A stretch of 49,370 bases of DNA. Source: Chloroflexota bacterium. GTDB lineage: Bacteria > Chloroflexota > UBA5177. Where the stretch lies: positions 1 to 49,370 of the forward strand of contig JANWJD010000030.1 in the NCBI GenBank assembly GCA_025449555.1, written 5' to 3'. Below, piece by piece: positions 41,170 to 49,370 of the stretch (position 1 is the stretch's first letter; each line of letters opens with the position of its first letter). Made by a program: the position numbers and the translations under genes. The notes beneath the pieces are model-generated. The model saw only the letters and a program-made list of their open reading frames with translations, was not told the DNA's origin and did no database searches.

Positions 41170-42621
41170 ATGAGACGATTCGAACGGGACTCGACGCAGT
41201 TGGTGGCCGAACTTGTGGCGGTCGTGGGAGCAGAGCATTTGCTGCATAAGCCGGAGGATACGATCGTCTACGAGTCCGACGGCACGGCGGAACGGGGTAT
41301 TCCGACCGTCGTCGTGTTGCCTGATTCGGCAGAGCAGGTAGAGGCGGTCGTTCGAGTCGCACGGCGTCACGGATTGCCCATTGTTCCCAGAGGAGCCGGC
41401 ACCGGTTTGAGCGGTGGGGCCGTGCCGGATTCAGGTGGAGTCTTGATCGGCACCGCGCGGATGCGCCGCCTGCTCGAGCTCGACGTACGCAACCAATTCG
41501 CCATCGTGGAGCCGGGCATGGTCAATGCGGAGCTCTCGGCGCTGGTGGCCCGCCACAATCTGTTTTACGCGCCGGATCCATCAAGCCAGAAGGCGTGTAC
41601 GATTGGCGGTAACGTGGCCGAAAACTCAGGTGGCCCCCATTGCCTGATGTACGGCATGACCACGAACCACATTCTGGGCCTCGAAATCGTCACGGTGGAC
41701 GGCGAACGAATGTGGATCGGCGGGGCGAATCCGGATCCGGTCGGCTATGACCTGGTTGGCGCAATTGTTGGGTCGGAGGGAACGCTGGCGCTGGTTACCA
41801 AGATCATGGTTCGACTCCTGCCCAAACCGCCTGCGACCCGGACCATCCTGGCAATTTTTCCGACCATGGACGCCGCGTGCGACGCCGTGTCTGCCATCGT
41901 GAGCGCCGGCATCGTACCCGCCGCGATGGAAATGATGGACGCCGTGACCACGAGCGCGGTCGAAGCCGCCGTACACGCCGGTTACCCGCTCGATGCAGGA
42001 GGAATCCTGTTGGTGGAGCTGGATGGAACGGCGACGACGCTGGCGGCGCAGGCAGCGTCGATCGAGGCGGTGTGCAGAAACCACCAGGTGCGCGAGGTGC
42101 GAGTGGCGGATCGCCAGGAGGAGCGGGACCGGCTCTGGGCGGGCCGAAAAGGGGCTCTCGGGGCGTTGGGCAGACTGGCGCCGAACTATTTCATTCAGGA
42201 CGGCGTGGTGCCCCGCACGAAGCTACGGGAGGTTCTGCAACGCGTGCAAGAAATCGGCGAGAGGTATGGCTTGGTGGTCGCCAACGTGTTCCATGCGGGC
42301 GACGGGAACCTTCATCCCAACATCCTGTTCGATGCGCGAACTCCCGGAATCCGAGATTGGGTGAGACAGGCCGGGGCGGAAATCCTGCGTGTCTGTGTCG
42401 AGGCCGGTGGCAGCATCACCGGCGAACACGGCGTCGGAGTCGACAAACAAGACTATCTGGCCTGGATGTTCACCCCGGTCGAGATCGACGTGATGAGGGA
42501 ACTCAAGGCGGCGTTCGACCCACAGGGCATTCTTAACCCCGGCAAGATCTTTCCCGGCGCCAAGGGGTGCGGTGAGATACAAGGCGTGGATCGGCGACTC
42601 GCGCTCGCCGCCATGGTCTGA
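41170..42621 (+). CDS. glcD: Glycolate oxidase FAD-linked subunit GlcD
   Basis: GlcD (483 residues) oxidises glycolate or a related 2-hydroxy acid such as D-lactate. The PCMH-type FAD domain has VPRGAGTGLSGGAVPDSGGV, then the covalent-site region ACTIGGNVAENSGGPHCLMY and IVGSEGTLALVTKIMVRLLP. The C-terminal half has VFHAGDGNLHPNILFD and GGSITGEHGVGVDKQDYLAW. It forms a two-gene unit with glcF. In this subfamily glycolate, lactate and 2-hydroxyglutarate oxidases look alike, so the substrate is not certain. Confidence 0.93.
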   Translation: MRRFERDSTQLVAELVAVVGAEHLLHKPEDTIVYESDGTAERGIPTVVVLPDSAEQVEAVVRVARRHGLPIVPRGAGTGLSGGAVPDSGGVLIGTARMRRLLELDVRNQFAIVEPGMVNAELSALVARHNLFYAPDPSSQKACTIGGNVAENSGGPHCLMYGMTTNHILGLEIVTVDGERMWIGGANPDPVGYDLVGAIVGSEGTLALVTKIMVRLLPKPPATRTILAIFPTMDAACDAVSAIVSAGIVPAAMEMMDAVTTSAVEAAVHAGYPLDAGGILLVELDGTATTLAAQAASIEAVCRNHQVREVRVADRQEERDRLWAGRKGALGALGRLAPNYFIQDGVVPRTKLREVLQRVQEIGERYGLVVANVFHAGDGNLHPNILFDARTPGIRDWVRQAGAEILRVCVEAGGSITGEHGVGVDKQDYLAWMFTPVEIDVMRELKAAFDPQGILNPGKIFPGAKGCGEIQGVDRRLALAAMV

Positions 42622-42624
42622 AAT

Positions 42625-42731
42625 AAAAAAACCGGGCGGTGCGCGCCTCCCCAGGCTACACCACCCGTTGGCAATCCCCCACCTCCGCAGATTGCCAAGA
42701 CCTACTATAAGGATCTCGCCGGAATACTCAA
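42625..42731 (-). ncRNA. Candidate small RNA: promoter, two stem-loops and T-run
   Basis: Read on the minus strand, TTGAGT (42731-42726) and TATAGT (42709-42704) are 16 bases apart. A transcript starting near 42698 would hold stem TTGGCAATC/GATTGCCAA (42698-42668). A second stem follows, CGGGTGGTG/CACCGCCCG (42667-42633), then seven T (42631-42625). One pair is G-U on the minus strand but a C-A mismatch on the plus strand, which supports minus-strand direction. Both loops are purine-rich (GGAGGTGGGG and GGGGAGG). The second stem alone could simply terminate the nitrilase transcript, which ends about 290 bases upstream. Confidence 0.5.
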
Positions 42732-42843
42732 TGGCTGCGAGCCGAGATTCGGCCGGTTCGCAGATGTTATGTCGAGCGTGGCGGCCCATAGCGACGGTGG
42801 CATTGAGGTGACGATGTCGAAAGAATGTCAGTAGTCGAGGGAT

Positions 42844-42890
42844 TTATCCACGACCTGTGGACGAGCCTCAGAGCTCATCCACAGAAGTGT
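42844..42890. other. Cluster of DnaA-box-like 9-mers
   Basis: TTATCCACG (42844-42852), TGTGGACGA (42856-42864, reverse) and TCATCCACA (42875-42883) differ from TTATCCACA by one, two and one bases. A weaker TCCACG core follows. All lie within about 50 bases of the glcD-nitrilase gap. No dnaA, dnaN or gidA is near, so a main origin is not supported. A DnaA-titration site or an operator for another protein (note the inverted TCCAC/GTGGA) is possible. Confidence 0.35.
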
Positions 42891-42956
42891 CCACGAGATT
42901 ATGCAGATGTGACATGACCGGCGAGCCCGAGGTAGATTGTTTGCCGGCGAGTCGGC

Positions 42957-43955
42957 TCAGTCGTCCGACAACGACGCGGCAAATGACTCATCCGCGGAGT
43001 ATTCCATGCTGATCATCGGGTGCATGCCGGCGTGCACCACCAATTCGAACACATCGGGCCGCGCGTAATGCCCGGCTACGTCCAGTGACGACCGGGCCGC
43101 ACGCGCCTCCCTGGGATCGACCTGGGCGTACAGGATTCCCTCTTCGGCTTCGAGCGGACCCGCGATGAAGGTGCCATGGGGATTCACAATGGCACTGCGA
43201 CCAACGTTGATCCATTCATCCGCCTGCCCGTAGAACCGTTGCTTCATCGCCAGCGAGTCCGGACTATCCGACAACCTGAGTGCCATGCAACTGCTGATCA
43301 CGTGCACTCGTCCCTCGCGCGCGATGTGTTGAATGGTTGCCTGCCAGCCGTCGCCGCGATCCCAGGTGGAGGCGATATACAGTTGCACGCCCCAGGCATA
43401 CAGGGTGTACCGGGCGAGCGGCATGTAATTTTCCCAGCAGATCAAACCACTCAATCTGCCGTAGGGAGTATCGAACACCTGAAGTGTACTGCCGTCCCCC
43501 TGCGCCCAGATCAAGCGCTCACCGCCGGTGGGAACGAGCTTACGATGCTTGCCCATAATATTGCCCTGGTCATCGATGTACAGGAGCGTGTTGTACAGGC
43601 TGGTGCCGCTGGCTTCGGCGTTACATTCGTTCAGGCCCACCACCACAAAGGCGTTCGCCGCCTGTGCCGCCGCACAAAGATCGTCCGTCGATTGGCTAGG
43701 AATGGTGACCGAATTGGCGAGCAGGCGTCCGTACAGGTGATCGAGCGTATCACTATCTCCCGCCGGCACCGCCCACACCCAATCGGGATAGGTTGGAATG
43801 TACGCCTCGGGAAACACGATCACACGGGCTCCCCGAGATCCAGCGTCCTGAATGAGACGGCAAGCTTTGGCGACGGTCGCTTCGCGATTCAAGAACACCG
43901 GCGAGGCCTGTACAGCGGCAACCGTGAATGGTACATCCAGCGGGAGATTATCCAT
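42957..43955 (-). CDS. Nitrilase-family carbon-nitrogen hydrolase
   Basis: The product (332 residues from ATG 43955) has the Glu-Lys-Cys triad of the nitrilase superfamily: VIVFPEAYIPTYPDW, KHRKLVPTGGERLIW and LICWENYMPLARYTLYAWG. The phrases FPEAYIPTYP and CWENYMPLAR fit true nitrilases (nitrile to acid plus ammonia) better than amidases or cyanide hydratases. The track's start at 44258 reads through the neighbouring pseudogene and is rejected. No strong ribosome binding site is visible. It stands alone, so the natural substrate (aryl-acetonitrile, cyanide or plant nitriles) is open. Confidence 0.9.
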   Translation of the reverse strand: MDNLPLDVPFTVAAVQASPVFLNREATVAKACRLIQDAGSRGARVIVFPEAYIPTYPDWVWAVPAGDSDTLDHLYGRLLANSVTIPSQSTDDLCAAAQAANAFVVVGLNECNAEASGTSLYNTLLYIDDQGNIMGKHRKLVPTGGERLIWAQGDGSTLQVFDTPYGRLSGLICWENYMPLARYTLYAWGVQLYIASTWDRGDGWQATIQHIAREGRVHVISSCMALRLSDSPDSLAMKQRFYGQADEWINVGRSAIVNPHGTFIAGPLEAEEGILYAQVDPREARAARSSLDVAGHYARPDVFELVVHAGMHPMISMEYSADESFAASLSDD

Positions 43956-44085
43956 GGTCGAACTCGAAATGGAGTTGTGGTGCCTCCTGATGGTAGTAAG
44001 TTCGGTCTTGCATGATGCGCCTCTCCGTGCCGCTGAACGATCGCAAGTCCTAGCACGGCAACCATAACGCCGGATTGTGATCTTG

Positions 44086-44398
44086 TCAAAGAGCGGCAGG
44101 TGCGTGTCTCGCTTTGTGCATGCCGTTAAACGCTCGGGCCGCACCCTGCCTGGAAAGACGGGTACGTAAGGGTCGCTCCCGGGCAAAGAATGCGTATAAC
44201 AGCGAGGCTCCGACGAGATAGCAGCCGGTCCCCATGAGAAATGCCGGAGTGAAGTCACCGACTTTTTTCAGCTGCCCGCTGACCGCCGGCGAGCAGTACG
44301 GGACGCCGTACGACCCGATCGGCCAGGAATCCTAGCGGGAGGCTGACCAGCAAGACGGCCGGCGAAACAATCCAGGATACTGACCCTGTGTCACGCAC
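44086..44398 (-). pseudogene. Remnant of a major facilitator superfamily transporter
   Basis: Minus-strand translation gives two MFS fragments in different frames. From 44398 down to about 44275 the frame reads GSVSWIVSPAVLLVSLPLGF followed by LADRVVRRPVLLAGG. This is helix 2 plus the loop 2-3 signature (GxLADRxGRRPxLL). From about 44275 to stop 44088-44086 another frame reads VSGQLKKVGDFTPAFL and MGTGCYLVGASLLYAFFARE, matching the last helix region. About 300 residues between them are missing, and a six-A run lies at the joint. It is an internally deleted, frameshifted transporter, possibly once partnered with the nitrilase or the amidohydrolase. Confidence 0.7.
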
Positions 44399-44418
44399 TT
44401 TGATCCCGGAGAAAAGCT

Positions 44419-46038
44419 ATGCCCGATGAAGCCACTCTGTACAGCAACGGAATCATTCACACCATGCGAGCAGGGGAAGGCCCTGCCGAGGCGTTCCTGG
44501 TGCGCGGCGAGCGCGTTGCCGGGGTGGGGAGCCGAGAGGACCTTCTGGCGCTAGCGGGGGGAGCGGCCCGCGTTGATCTCGACGGATGTACCGTCATTCC
44601 GGGCTTCAACGATTGTCATGCGCACCTCCTTTCCTTTGGGCTCGCGCTCGATCAGCTCGATGTCAGCGCGGACTCCGTTCACTCGATCGCAGACATCGTC
44701 GGCGCCGTGGAACGGCGTGGTCGGGACACCGGTTCACACGCGTGGATACACGGTCGCGGTTACAACCAGAACGAACTGGTTGAGGCCCGACATATCACGC
44801 GACTCGAGCTCGATGCGGTCAGTAGCGCGCGGCCCGTAGTACTCGATCACACCTCCGGTCATGTGCTGGTATGCAATACAGCGGCGCTGGAACGGGCCGG
44901 AATCGCACGCGACACCGAAAATCCGGCCGGTGGGGAGATCGAGCGCGATGAGCACGGTGATCCAACGGGATTGTTAAAAGAGTCCGCCATGGATCTACTG
45001 CGCCGTGTGATCCCGACAACCACCGAAGTGGAGGGCCGGGACGCGATTTTGAAAGCAATGGCAACGCTGTCGACATTCGGCATCACCAGCGCCTCGGACG
45101 CGTGGACGGGACACGGCCCATCGATCGAGGGAGAGCTGGCCATGTATCGCGCTTCGGTGCGCAGCGGTCGGCTGACGGCTCGGATCACCCTCATGCCGCT
45201 GATTTCATATGTCGTTCGAGATGACTCCGACCGTGTGCGACTCCCATCTGACTTCGACGTCGGCTCGGATCCGGCCTGGCTCACCATTGGTGCAACCAAG
45301 ATCTTTTCTGATGGAGCGCTTTCCACCCGCACGGCTGCCATGCGCGAACCGTACGCCGATGATCCGTCGAACCGGGGGATTCTCTTCTGGGAGCGACCGG
45401 CGTTGGTAAGCGTGATGCGCCGTGCCCACGAGGCAGGCTGGCAGATTGCAACGCATGCCCTGGGCGATCGGGCGGTCGAGATGGTACTGGACTGCTACGA
45501 CGGGGCCATTCGCGACAGACCCCGGGCCGATCATCGGCACCGTATCGAGCACTGTATGTACGCCGACGAGACCATGGCGCGCGCAATCCGGGATCTGGGC
45601 ATCGTGCCGTCCTTGCAGCCGGACATCTACCGACTTGGCGATGCCTACGTGGCGGCGCTCGGACTGGAGCGCGCTGCTGAGAGCATTCCAATCGGGCTCT
45701 TTCGGCGGTTCGGGATCGAGTTGGCGCTTAGTTCCGACCTTCCGGTGATCCCGGGGCGACCGCTCGACGTTATCCGTTCCGCCATGGAACGAACGACTCC
45801 GAGGGGAGTGGAATTGGGCCCGCACCATGCCATCCCCGCCATGGACGCGATCCGGGCCTACACCTGGGGTGGCGGGTATGCGACGCACTCCGAGCGGATA
45901 AAAGGGACCCTGGCCCCGGGCATGCTCGCAGACTTCATCGTGCTGTCCGGTGATCCCGCCCAGACGGAACTTGATGACTGGCAGACGATCCAGGTGGTAC
46001 GGACAGCGGTTGGAGGACAGCTTATGTACCGGGGCTAG
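44419..46038 (+). CDS. Amidohydrolase 3-family metal-dependent hydrolase (YtcJ-like)
   Basis: The 539-residue protein has an N-terminal beta sandwich (TLYSNGIIHTMRAGEGPAEA), then the first metal motif PGFNDCHAHLLSFG. It continues with GYNQNELVEARHITRLELDA, then KIFSDGALSTRTAAM, IATHALGDRAVEMVLDCYD, HRIEHCMYADETMAR and a C-terminal GTLAPGMLADFIVLSGDP. This is the YtcJ/NfdA group of exoenzyme-like amidohydrolases; known members act on formamides and other amides. GGAG lies upstream of ATG 44419. The substrate is unknown. The neighbouring nitrilase and MFS remnant hint at an amide or nitrile theme. Confidence 0.9.
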   Translation: MPDEATLYSNGIIHTMRAGEGPAEAFLVRGERVAGVGSREDLLALAGGAARVDLDGCTVIPGFNDCHAHLLSFGLALDQLDVSADSVHSIADIVGAVERRGRDTGSHAWIHGRGYNQNELVEARHITRLELDAVSSARPVVLDHTSGHVLVCNTAALERAGIARDTENPAGGEIERDEHGDPTGLLKESAMDLLRRVIPTTTEVEGRDAILKAMATLSTFGITSASDAWTGHGPSIEGELAMYRASVRSGRLTARITLMPLISYVVRDDSDRVRLPSDFDVGSDPAWLTIGATKIFSDGALSTRTAAMREPYADDPSNRGILFWERPALVSVMRRAHEAGWQIATHALGDRAVEMVLDCYDGAIRDRPRADHRHRIEHCMYADETMARAIRDLGIVPSLQPDIYRLGDAYVAALGLERAAESIPIGLFRRFGIELALSSDLPVIPGRPLDVIRSAMERTTPRGVELGPHHAIPAMDAIRAYTWGGGYATHSERIKGTLAPGMLADFIVLSGDPAQTELDDWQTIQVVRTAVGGQLMYRG

Positions 46039-46225
46039 CCGGCTGACGAGGCACCGTACAACCACATATGTCAGGCGTTCCAACCCGGCTCCGGGCGTGG
46101 ATTGCGCTGGCCCTGTTAGAAACTCACACCGATGAGTAACTAGACTGAAATCGGAGAGCCGTGAGCGGACCCCGCATCAGCAAACGACTGCGGTAGACGC
46201 CAGGGCAGGATGCTTCCGAAGGGGT

Positions 46226-47212
46226 GTGGCTAGCGACGCCATAGCCCCGGTACGGTTGCATTCACGCCTACCGCCTCTCGTTTTGCCTATCCTCAGGGTG
46301 GAACGTGGCCTGCAAAACGACTCTCCACCATCCATAACGAACAAAGAGGCCCGCACGAAACAAATCGAGTTCGGAACGTCAAGCTTACTTGCGGACGGGG
46401 CCATGGGAACCGAACTCTTGCGACGTGGCCTACCGGCGTCGTGTTGTCTCGAAGCCGCCACGCTGACTCACCCCGACTTGGTGAGGTCAATCCATCGTGC
46501 GTACCGCACGGCAGGAGCGCAACTGCTGACCACGAACACCTTTGGTTCGAATCGCTTTCGGTTAGCGCGTCGCGGTCTGACCGACCATACCGGTGATTTC
46601 AATCGGGCAGCAGCGCGACTCACTCGCTCGATTGCGGGTGACGCCCTCATAGCCGGCTCGATCGGTCCCAGCGGCGAGCAGGACCGGCTTCCACCCGAGA
46701 ATGATCTGCGTGCTGCATTTCGTGAACAGGCGTCGGCGCTGGAACAGGGAGGGGTCGACCTATTTCTGTGCGAAACGTTTGGCGACCCGGGCGAATTGAG
46801 AGCGGCCGTGCTTGGGATCCGTGACATGTCTGCTCTTCCTATTATCGCCAGCATGTCCTACGGCCCTGATGGGCGCACGTTGACCGGGGTCGAACCGGCT
46901 GCCGTCGTCGGGACACTCGGTGATCTGGATATTACCGCCTTCGGTGCGAACTGCTGCATCGGCGATGGGACGATTGAGCAGGTCATCACTGCACTGCATG
47001 AGCTGACCGCACTGCCGCTGGTGGTTCGCCCGAATGCGGGTCAGCCAAGACTCGTCGGGGGGCGCTGGACGTATCCACTCGGCCCGCGGCAATTTGCTGA
47101 ACTGATAGCTCGCCTGAAGGGAGCAACCCGGCTGGTGGGAGGCTGTTGTGGTACCACGCCGGCACACATCGCCGCGCTGCACGACGGCTGGAACTCGATC
47201 GCGCCCAATTGA
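46226..47212 (+). CDS. Homocysteine S-methyltransferase family protein
   Basis: The core begins LLADGAMGTELLRRGLPASC and continues with LLTTNTFGSNRF, LFLCETFGDPGELRAAV and MSYGPDGRTLTGVEP. The Zn-binding cysteines are in FGANCCIGDG and LVGGCCGTTPAH. This matches the pfam S-methyl-transferase barrel that transfers a methyl group from S-methylmethionine, betaine or methyltetrahydrofolate to homocysteine. The start is unclear: only GTG 46226 and GTG 46298 are in frame, and the first ~40 residues are not family-like, so 46298 may be the real start (about 304 residues). It lacks fused MTHFR or cobalamin domains. It is convergent with nadE. Confidence 0.88.
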   Translation: MASDAIAPVRLHSRLPPLVLPILRVERGLQNDSPPSITNKEARTKQIEFGTSSLLADGAMGTELLRRGLPASCCLEAATLTHPDLVRSIHRAYRTAGAQLLTTNTFGSNRFRLARRGLTDHTGDFNRAAARLTRSIAGDALIAGSIGPSGEQDRLPPENDLRAAFREQASALEQGGVDLFLCETFGDPGELRAAVLGIRDMSALPIIASMSYGPDGRTLTGVEPAAVVGTLGDLDITAFGANCCIGDGTIEQVITALHELTALPLVVRPNAGQPRLVGGRWTYPLGPRQFAELIARLKGATRLVGGCCGTTPAHIAALHDGWNSIAPN

Positions 47213-47242
47213 CACAGGGCGATCTGAAACGTCGGATCGTCG

Positions 47243-49090
47243 TTACCGCACGCCCGTGTCGCGTTCGCTCCGTGCCTGCACCTCATCTTCGGCCTGACGT
47301 GCCACGCGCTCAAGCAGGGCGCGATCGTCGACCTCCGGGAGATCGCGATAGTGGTTGGCAATCGGCAGGCGTCGATCCTTGCCGAAGGCGCGCGTGCTGA
47401 TCTTGATGCCGGGGGGCGCCTGTCGCCGTTTGTACTCGTTGTGGTCCACCATGTTGATCACCCGGGTCACTACCGCTGCGTCGTAGCCACGCGCCACGAT
47501 GTCGGATGCGCTGCGATCCTCTTCCACATAGAGCTTGAGAATAGAGTCGAGCACGTCGTACGGCGGTAACGAATCCTGATCCTTCTGCTCGGGCCGGAGC
47601 TCGGCGGACGGTGCCTTTTCGAGCACGGCGGCCGGGATGATCTCCCGGCCCGCCGATTCATTCTTGTACCGGGCCAACTCGTACACCTTGGTCTTGAACA
47701 CGTCCTTGAGCATCGAGAAGCCTCCCGCCATGTCACCGTAGAGCGTGCTATAGCCCACCGCCATCTCGCTCTTGTTCCCGGCGGTCAACACGATGCCACC
47801 GAACTTGTTGGTGAGTGCCATCCAGATGTTGCCGCGGATGCGGGCCTGGATATTCTCTTCGGCGAGGTCCATGGGACGGCCCTGGAACGGGCCCTCGAGC
47901 GTCTGCAGGTATGCTGCATAGATCTCCTCAATCGGAATGCTCGTGAACCGAATGCCCAGGTTCTCGGCCAGTGCCTGGGCATCGGTTCGGCTCCCCGCGG
48001 AGGAGTAGCGGGAGGGATTGGAGATGCCGAGGACGCACTCCGGCCCCAGCGCATCGACCGCCACGGCGGCGGTGAGACTGGAATCGATGCCTCCCGAGAG
48101 GCCGATGATGACCTGCCTGAAGCCGGATTTGCGGACGTAGTCACGTGTGCCGAGTACGAGCGCGCCATAGATCTCCTCCAGCGGCTCCGGCAAGGGGCAC
48201 AGGTGCGGCGGCAACGGGTCACGCGTCAGTCGTTCCAACGGCGCGGCGAGTGGCGTTGCCACGACCCGGCCGGGAGCATCCAGCCATGCGTCGGCGTGTA
48301 CCACGCTCTGGCGTCGCCGGGCATCATGCAGCCGGGCATTGAACACCGAGTCGACATCGAGATCGACCACCAGAAAATCTTCCGCAAAGAATGCACCGCG
48401 CTGCAGCAACGACCCGTCCTGATCGAACACCATACTGGCGCCTTCGAAGATCAATTCATCCTGACCGCCGACGGAATTGAGATAGCACACGTAGGTCAAC
48501 TCGTCCATCGCTCGGGTCGAGACCATGCGATAGCGCTGCTCGTACTTGCCGCTGCGGAAGGGGGAGGCATTGATGTTGAGGATCACCTCGGCGCCACTGA
48601 GTGCTTCCAGTGCGCCGGGGCCGACCGGGTACCAGATGTCCTCGCAAATCGTCACTCCCACCTTGACGCCGCGAATGGTATAGACGGCCCACTCGCTGCC
48701 GGCGCGGAAGTAGCGCTGCTCATCGAAGACCGAGTAGTTGGGCAGGTAGAACTTGCGGTGGCGTCCGACGATCTTCCCCTGCTGAATGATGGCGGCGGCG
48801 TTGTAGATGTCGCCGCCATCCGTGTCGACGAAACCGACCACGGCCGTGATATCGGCCACCGCCTCGGCGATGCGATCGAGTTGACGTAGGTTGTCTCGGA
48901 TGAATTCGGGCTTGAGGACCAGGTCTTCTGGTGGGTACCCGGTGACCGCCAACTCGGGGAACGCCACGATATCGGCGCCTGCTTCCTCGGCCCGCTTGAC
49001 CCACTCGATCATGCGGTCGGCGTTCTCTTCCAGCCCGCCCACCACCGTATTCATTTGTGCCAGAGCAACTCGCAGTGTGCGCATAGACAT
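47243..49090 (-). CDS. nadE: Glutamine-dependent NAD(+) synthetase
   Basis: This 615-residue two-domain enzyme makes NAD from deamido-NAD with glutamine as nitrogen donor. The N-terminal nitrilase-fold glutaminase has the triad Glu in VAFPELAVTGYPPEDL, Lys in RHRKFYLPNYSVFDE and Cys in VTICEDIWYPVGPG. The C-terminal synthetase (from about residue 310) has the pyrophosphate loop IIGLSGGIDSSLTAAVAVD, then LTAGNKSEMAVGYSTLYGDM. ATG 49090 is used; a second ATG two codons on is equally likely. It is not linked to other NAD genes here. Confidence 0.96.
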   Translation of the reverse strand: MSMRTLRVALAQMNTVVGGLEENADRMIEWVKRAEEAGADIVAFPELAVTGYPPEDLVLKPEFIRDNLRQLDRIAEAVADITAVVGFVDTDGGDIYNAAAIIQQGKIVGRHRKFYLPNYSVFDEQRYFRAGSEWAVYTIRGVKVGVTICEDIWYPVGPGALEALSGAEVILNINASPFRSGKYEQRYRMVSTRAMDELTYVCYLNSVGGQDELIFEGASMVFDQDGSLLQRGAFFAEDFLVVDLDVDSVFNARLHDARRRQSVVHADAWLDAPGRVVATPLAAPLERLTRDPLPPHLCPLPEPLEEIYGALVLGTRDYVRKSGFRQVIIGLSGGIDSSLTAAVAVDALGPECVLGISNPSRYSSAGSRTDAQALAENLGIRFTSIPIEEIYAAYLQTLEGPFQGRPMDLAEENIQARIRGNIWMALTNKFGGIVLTAGNKSEMAVGYSTLYGDMAGGFSMLKDVFKTKVYELARYKNESAGREIIPAAVLEKAPSAELRPEQKDQDSLPPYDVLDSILKLYVEEDRSASDIVARGYDAAVVTRVINMVDHNEYKRRQAPPGIKISTRAFGKDRRLPIANHYRDLPEVDDRALLERVARQAEDEVQARSERDTGVR

Positions 49091-49311
49091 AGTTCCGATC
49101 CGTGCCGTACTTTCCGCTATTCTACCGACCGGTCGCGGAGCGTAGGCTGTTTCCGCATCGAAGCCCTACGGACGCGTTCTTCGTACTGCATCCGAGTTTC
49201 GAGTTATTCAGTAACCAACCATGCATCAGTGGCGCTACTTCCGGTATACGTCATTAAGACAGATTCGCCCCTGCTTTGCGTCAGACCAAGGGCGAGACAC
49301 AATCTGGGTCT

Positions 49312-49370
49312 ATGACCCACATTTCCCCGGCGAATGCCGAGTTCGCGATCGTCTCTTTTGAGGGACCGGA
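49312..49370 (+). CDS. 5' end of a probable glycosyltransferase gene, truncated by window edge
   Basis: From ATG 49312 the last 59 bases encode MTHISPANAEFAIVSFEGP before the window ends. The phrase AIVSFEGP, in my memory, opens GT4-type or glycogen-synthase-like glycosyltransferases, which continue with D-x-YSxAGGLG. No strong ribosome binding site is visible. The call rests on a very short stretch. Confidence 0.4.
   Translation, partial: MTHISPANAEFAIVSFEGP

Noticed and set aside
42844-42890. Chromosomal replication origin
   Set aside because: The DnaA-box-like sites are too few and there is no AT-rich unwinding stretch and no dnaA, dnaN, rpmH or gidA nearby. Kept only as a low-interest cluster.
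43956-44258. N-terminal extension of the nitrilase ORF
   Set aside because: It reads out of frame through the MFS remnant. The nitrilase fold begins at about ATG 43955.
46540-46560. tRNA T-arm-like GGTTCGAATCG
   Set aside because: It lies inside the homocysteine methyltransferase coding region, and no cloverleaf or CCA end surrounds it. No tRNA was found in the window.
1-49370. CRISPR arrays, transposases, integrases, toxin-antitoxin pairs, phage genes
   Set aside because: I looked for direct repeat arrays and for typical protein motifs in all frames and found none.

Overview
This is a GC-rich bacterial chromosome segment (roughly 60% GC by eye) carrying about 46 protein genes. I see no tRNA, rRNA, CRISPR array, prophage or insertion sequence. 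The gene content suggests an aerobic, respiring, chemo-organotrophic bacterium: System I cytochrome c maturation, glycolate oxidase, an acyl-CoA dehydrogenase and an acetyl-CoA synthetase relative. The style of the proteins is closest to what I associate with Chloroflexota or a sister lineage such as Dormibacterota. That placement is an inference and was not tested.

Layout. Bases 1-5458 (minus strand) hold an encapsulated-ferritin-like protein followed by ccmA, ccmB, ccmC, ccmD, ccmE, ccmF and a ccmG cut by the window edge: heme export, chaperoning and ligation to apocytochromes. Bases 5598-8153 hold an MprF-like lipid aminoacylation protein and an orphan gene. Bases 8174-18024 hold one long plus-strand aromatic operon: promoter, leader peptide, tandem terminators, then DAHP synthase, tyrA, aroA, aroE, aroC, an aroK-aroB fusion, aroQ, aroH, trpE, trpG and a tiny membrane protein. 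Most junctions overlap by 1-16 bases. The operon covers every step from DAHP to chorismate plus the first steps of the Phe/Tyr and Trp branches.

Bases 18030-24402 hold a PIG-L deacetylase, a GlcE-like subunit, thioredoxin divergent from an HxlR regulator, a peptide-type solute-binding lipoprotein, a NUDIX hydrolase and an M20 peptidase. Bases 24678-32050 are surface and envelope functions: a TIG/DUF11 secreted protein, a two-component system with a membrane partner, a secreted caspase-fold-like protein, a monofunctional GT51 transglycosylase and small membrane proteins. Bases 32055-39000 are mostly core genes (ychF, an acs relative, acyl-CoA dehydrogenase, ftsB-like, LOG-like, holA, rpsT). 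Bases 39004-44418 hold a structured intergenic stretch, glcF-glcD, a candidate small RNA, a cluster of DnaA-box-like sites, a nitrilase and an MFS pseudogene. Bases 44419-49370 hold an amidohydrolase, a homocysteine methyltransferase relative, NAD synthetase and the first codons of a probable glycosyltransferase.

The most interesting element is the operon leader at 8174-8390. A TTGACT-N17-TATACT promoter is followed by a 20-codon ORF missed by the ORF track. It contains the run Tyr-Tyr-Trp-Phe-Tyr, and its end is built into the 5' arm of a strong intrinsic terminator. A second intrinsic terminator follows at once. This looks like ribosome-mediated attenuation in which one short peptide senses all three aromatic amino acids and controls the whole shikimate pathway.
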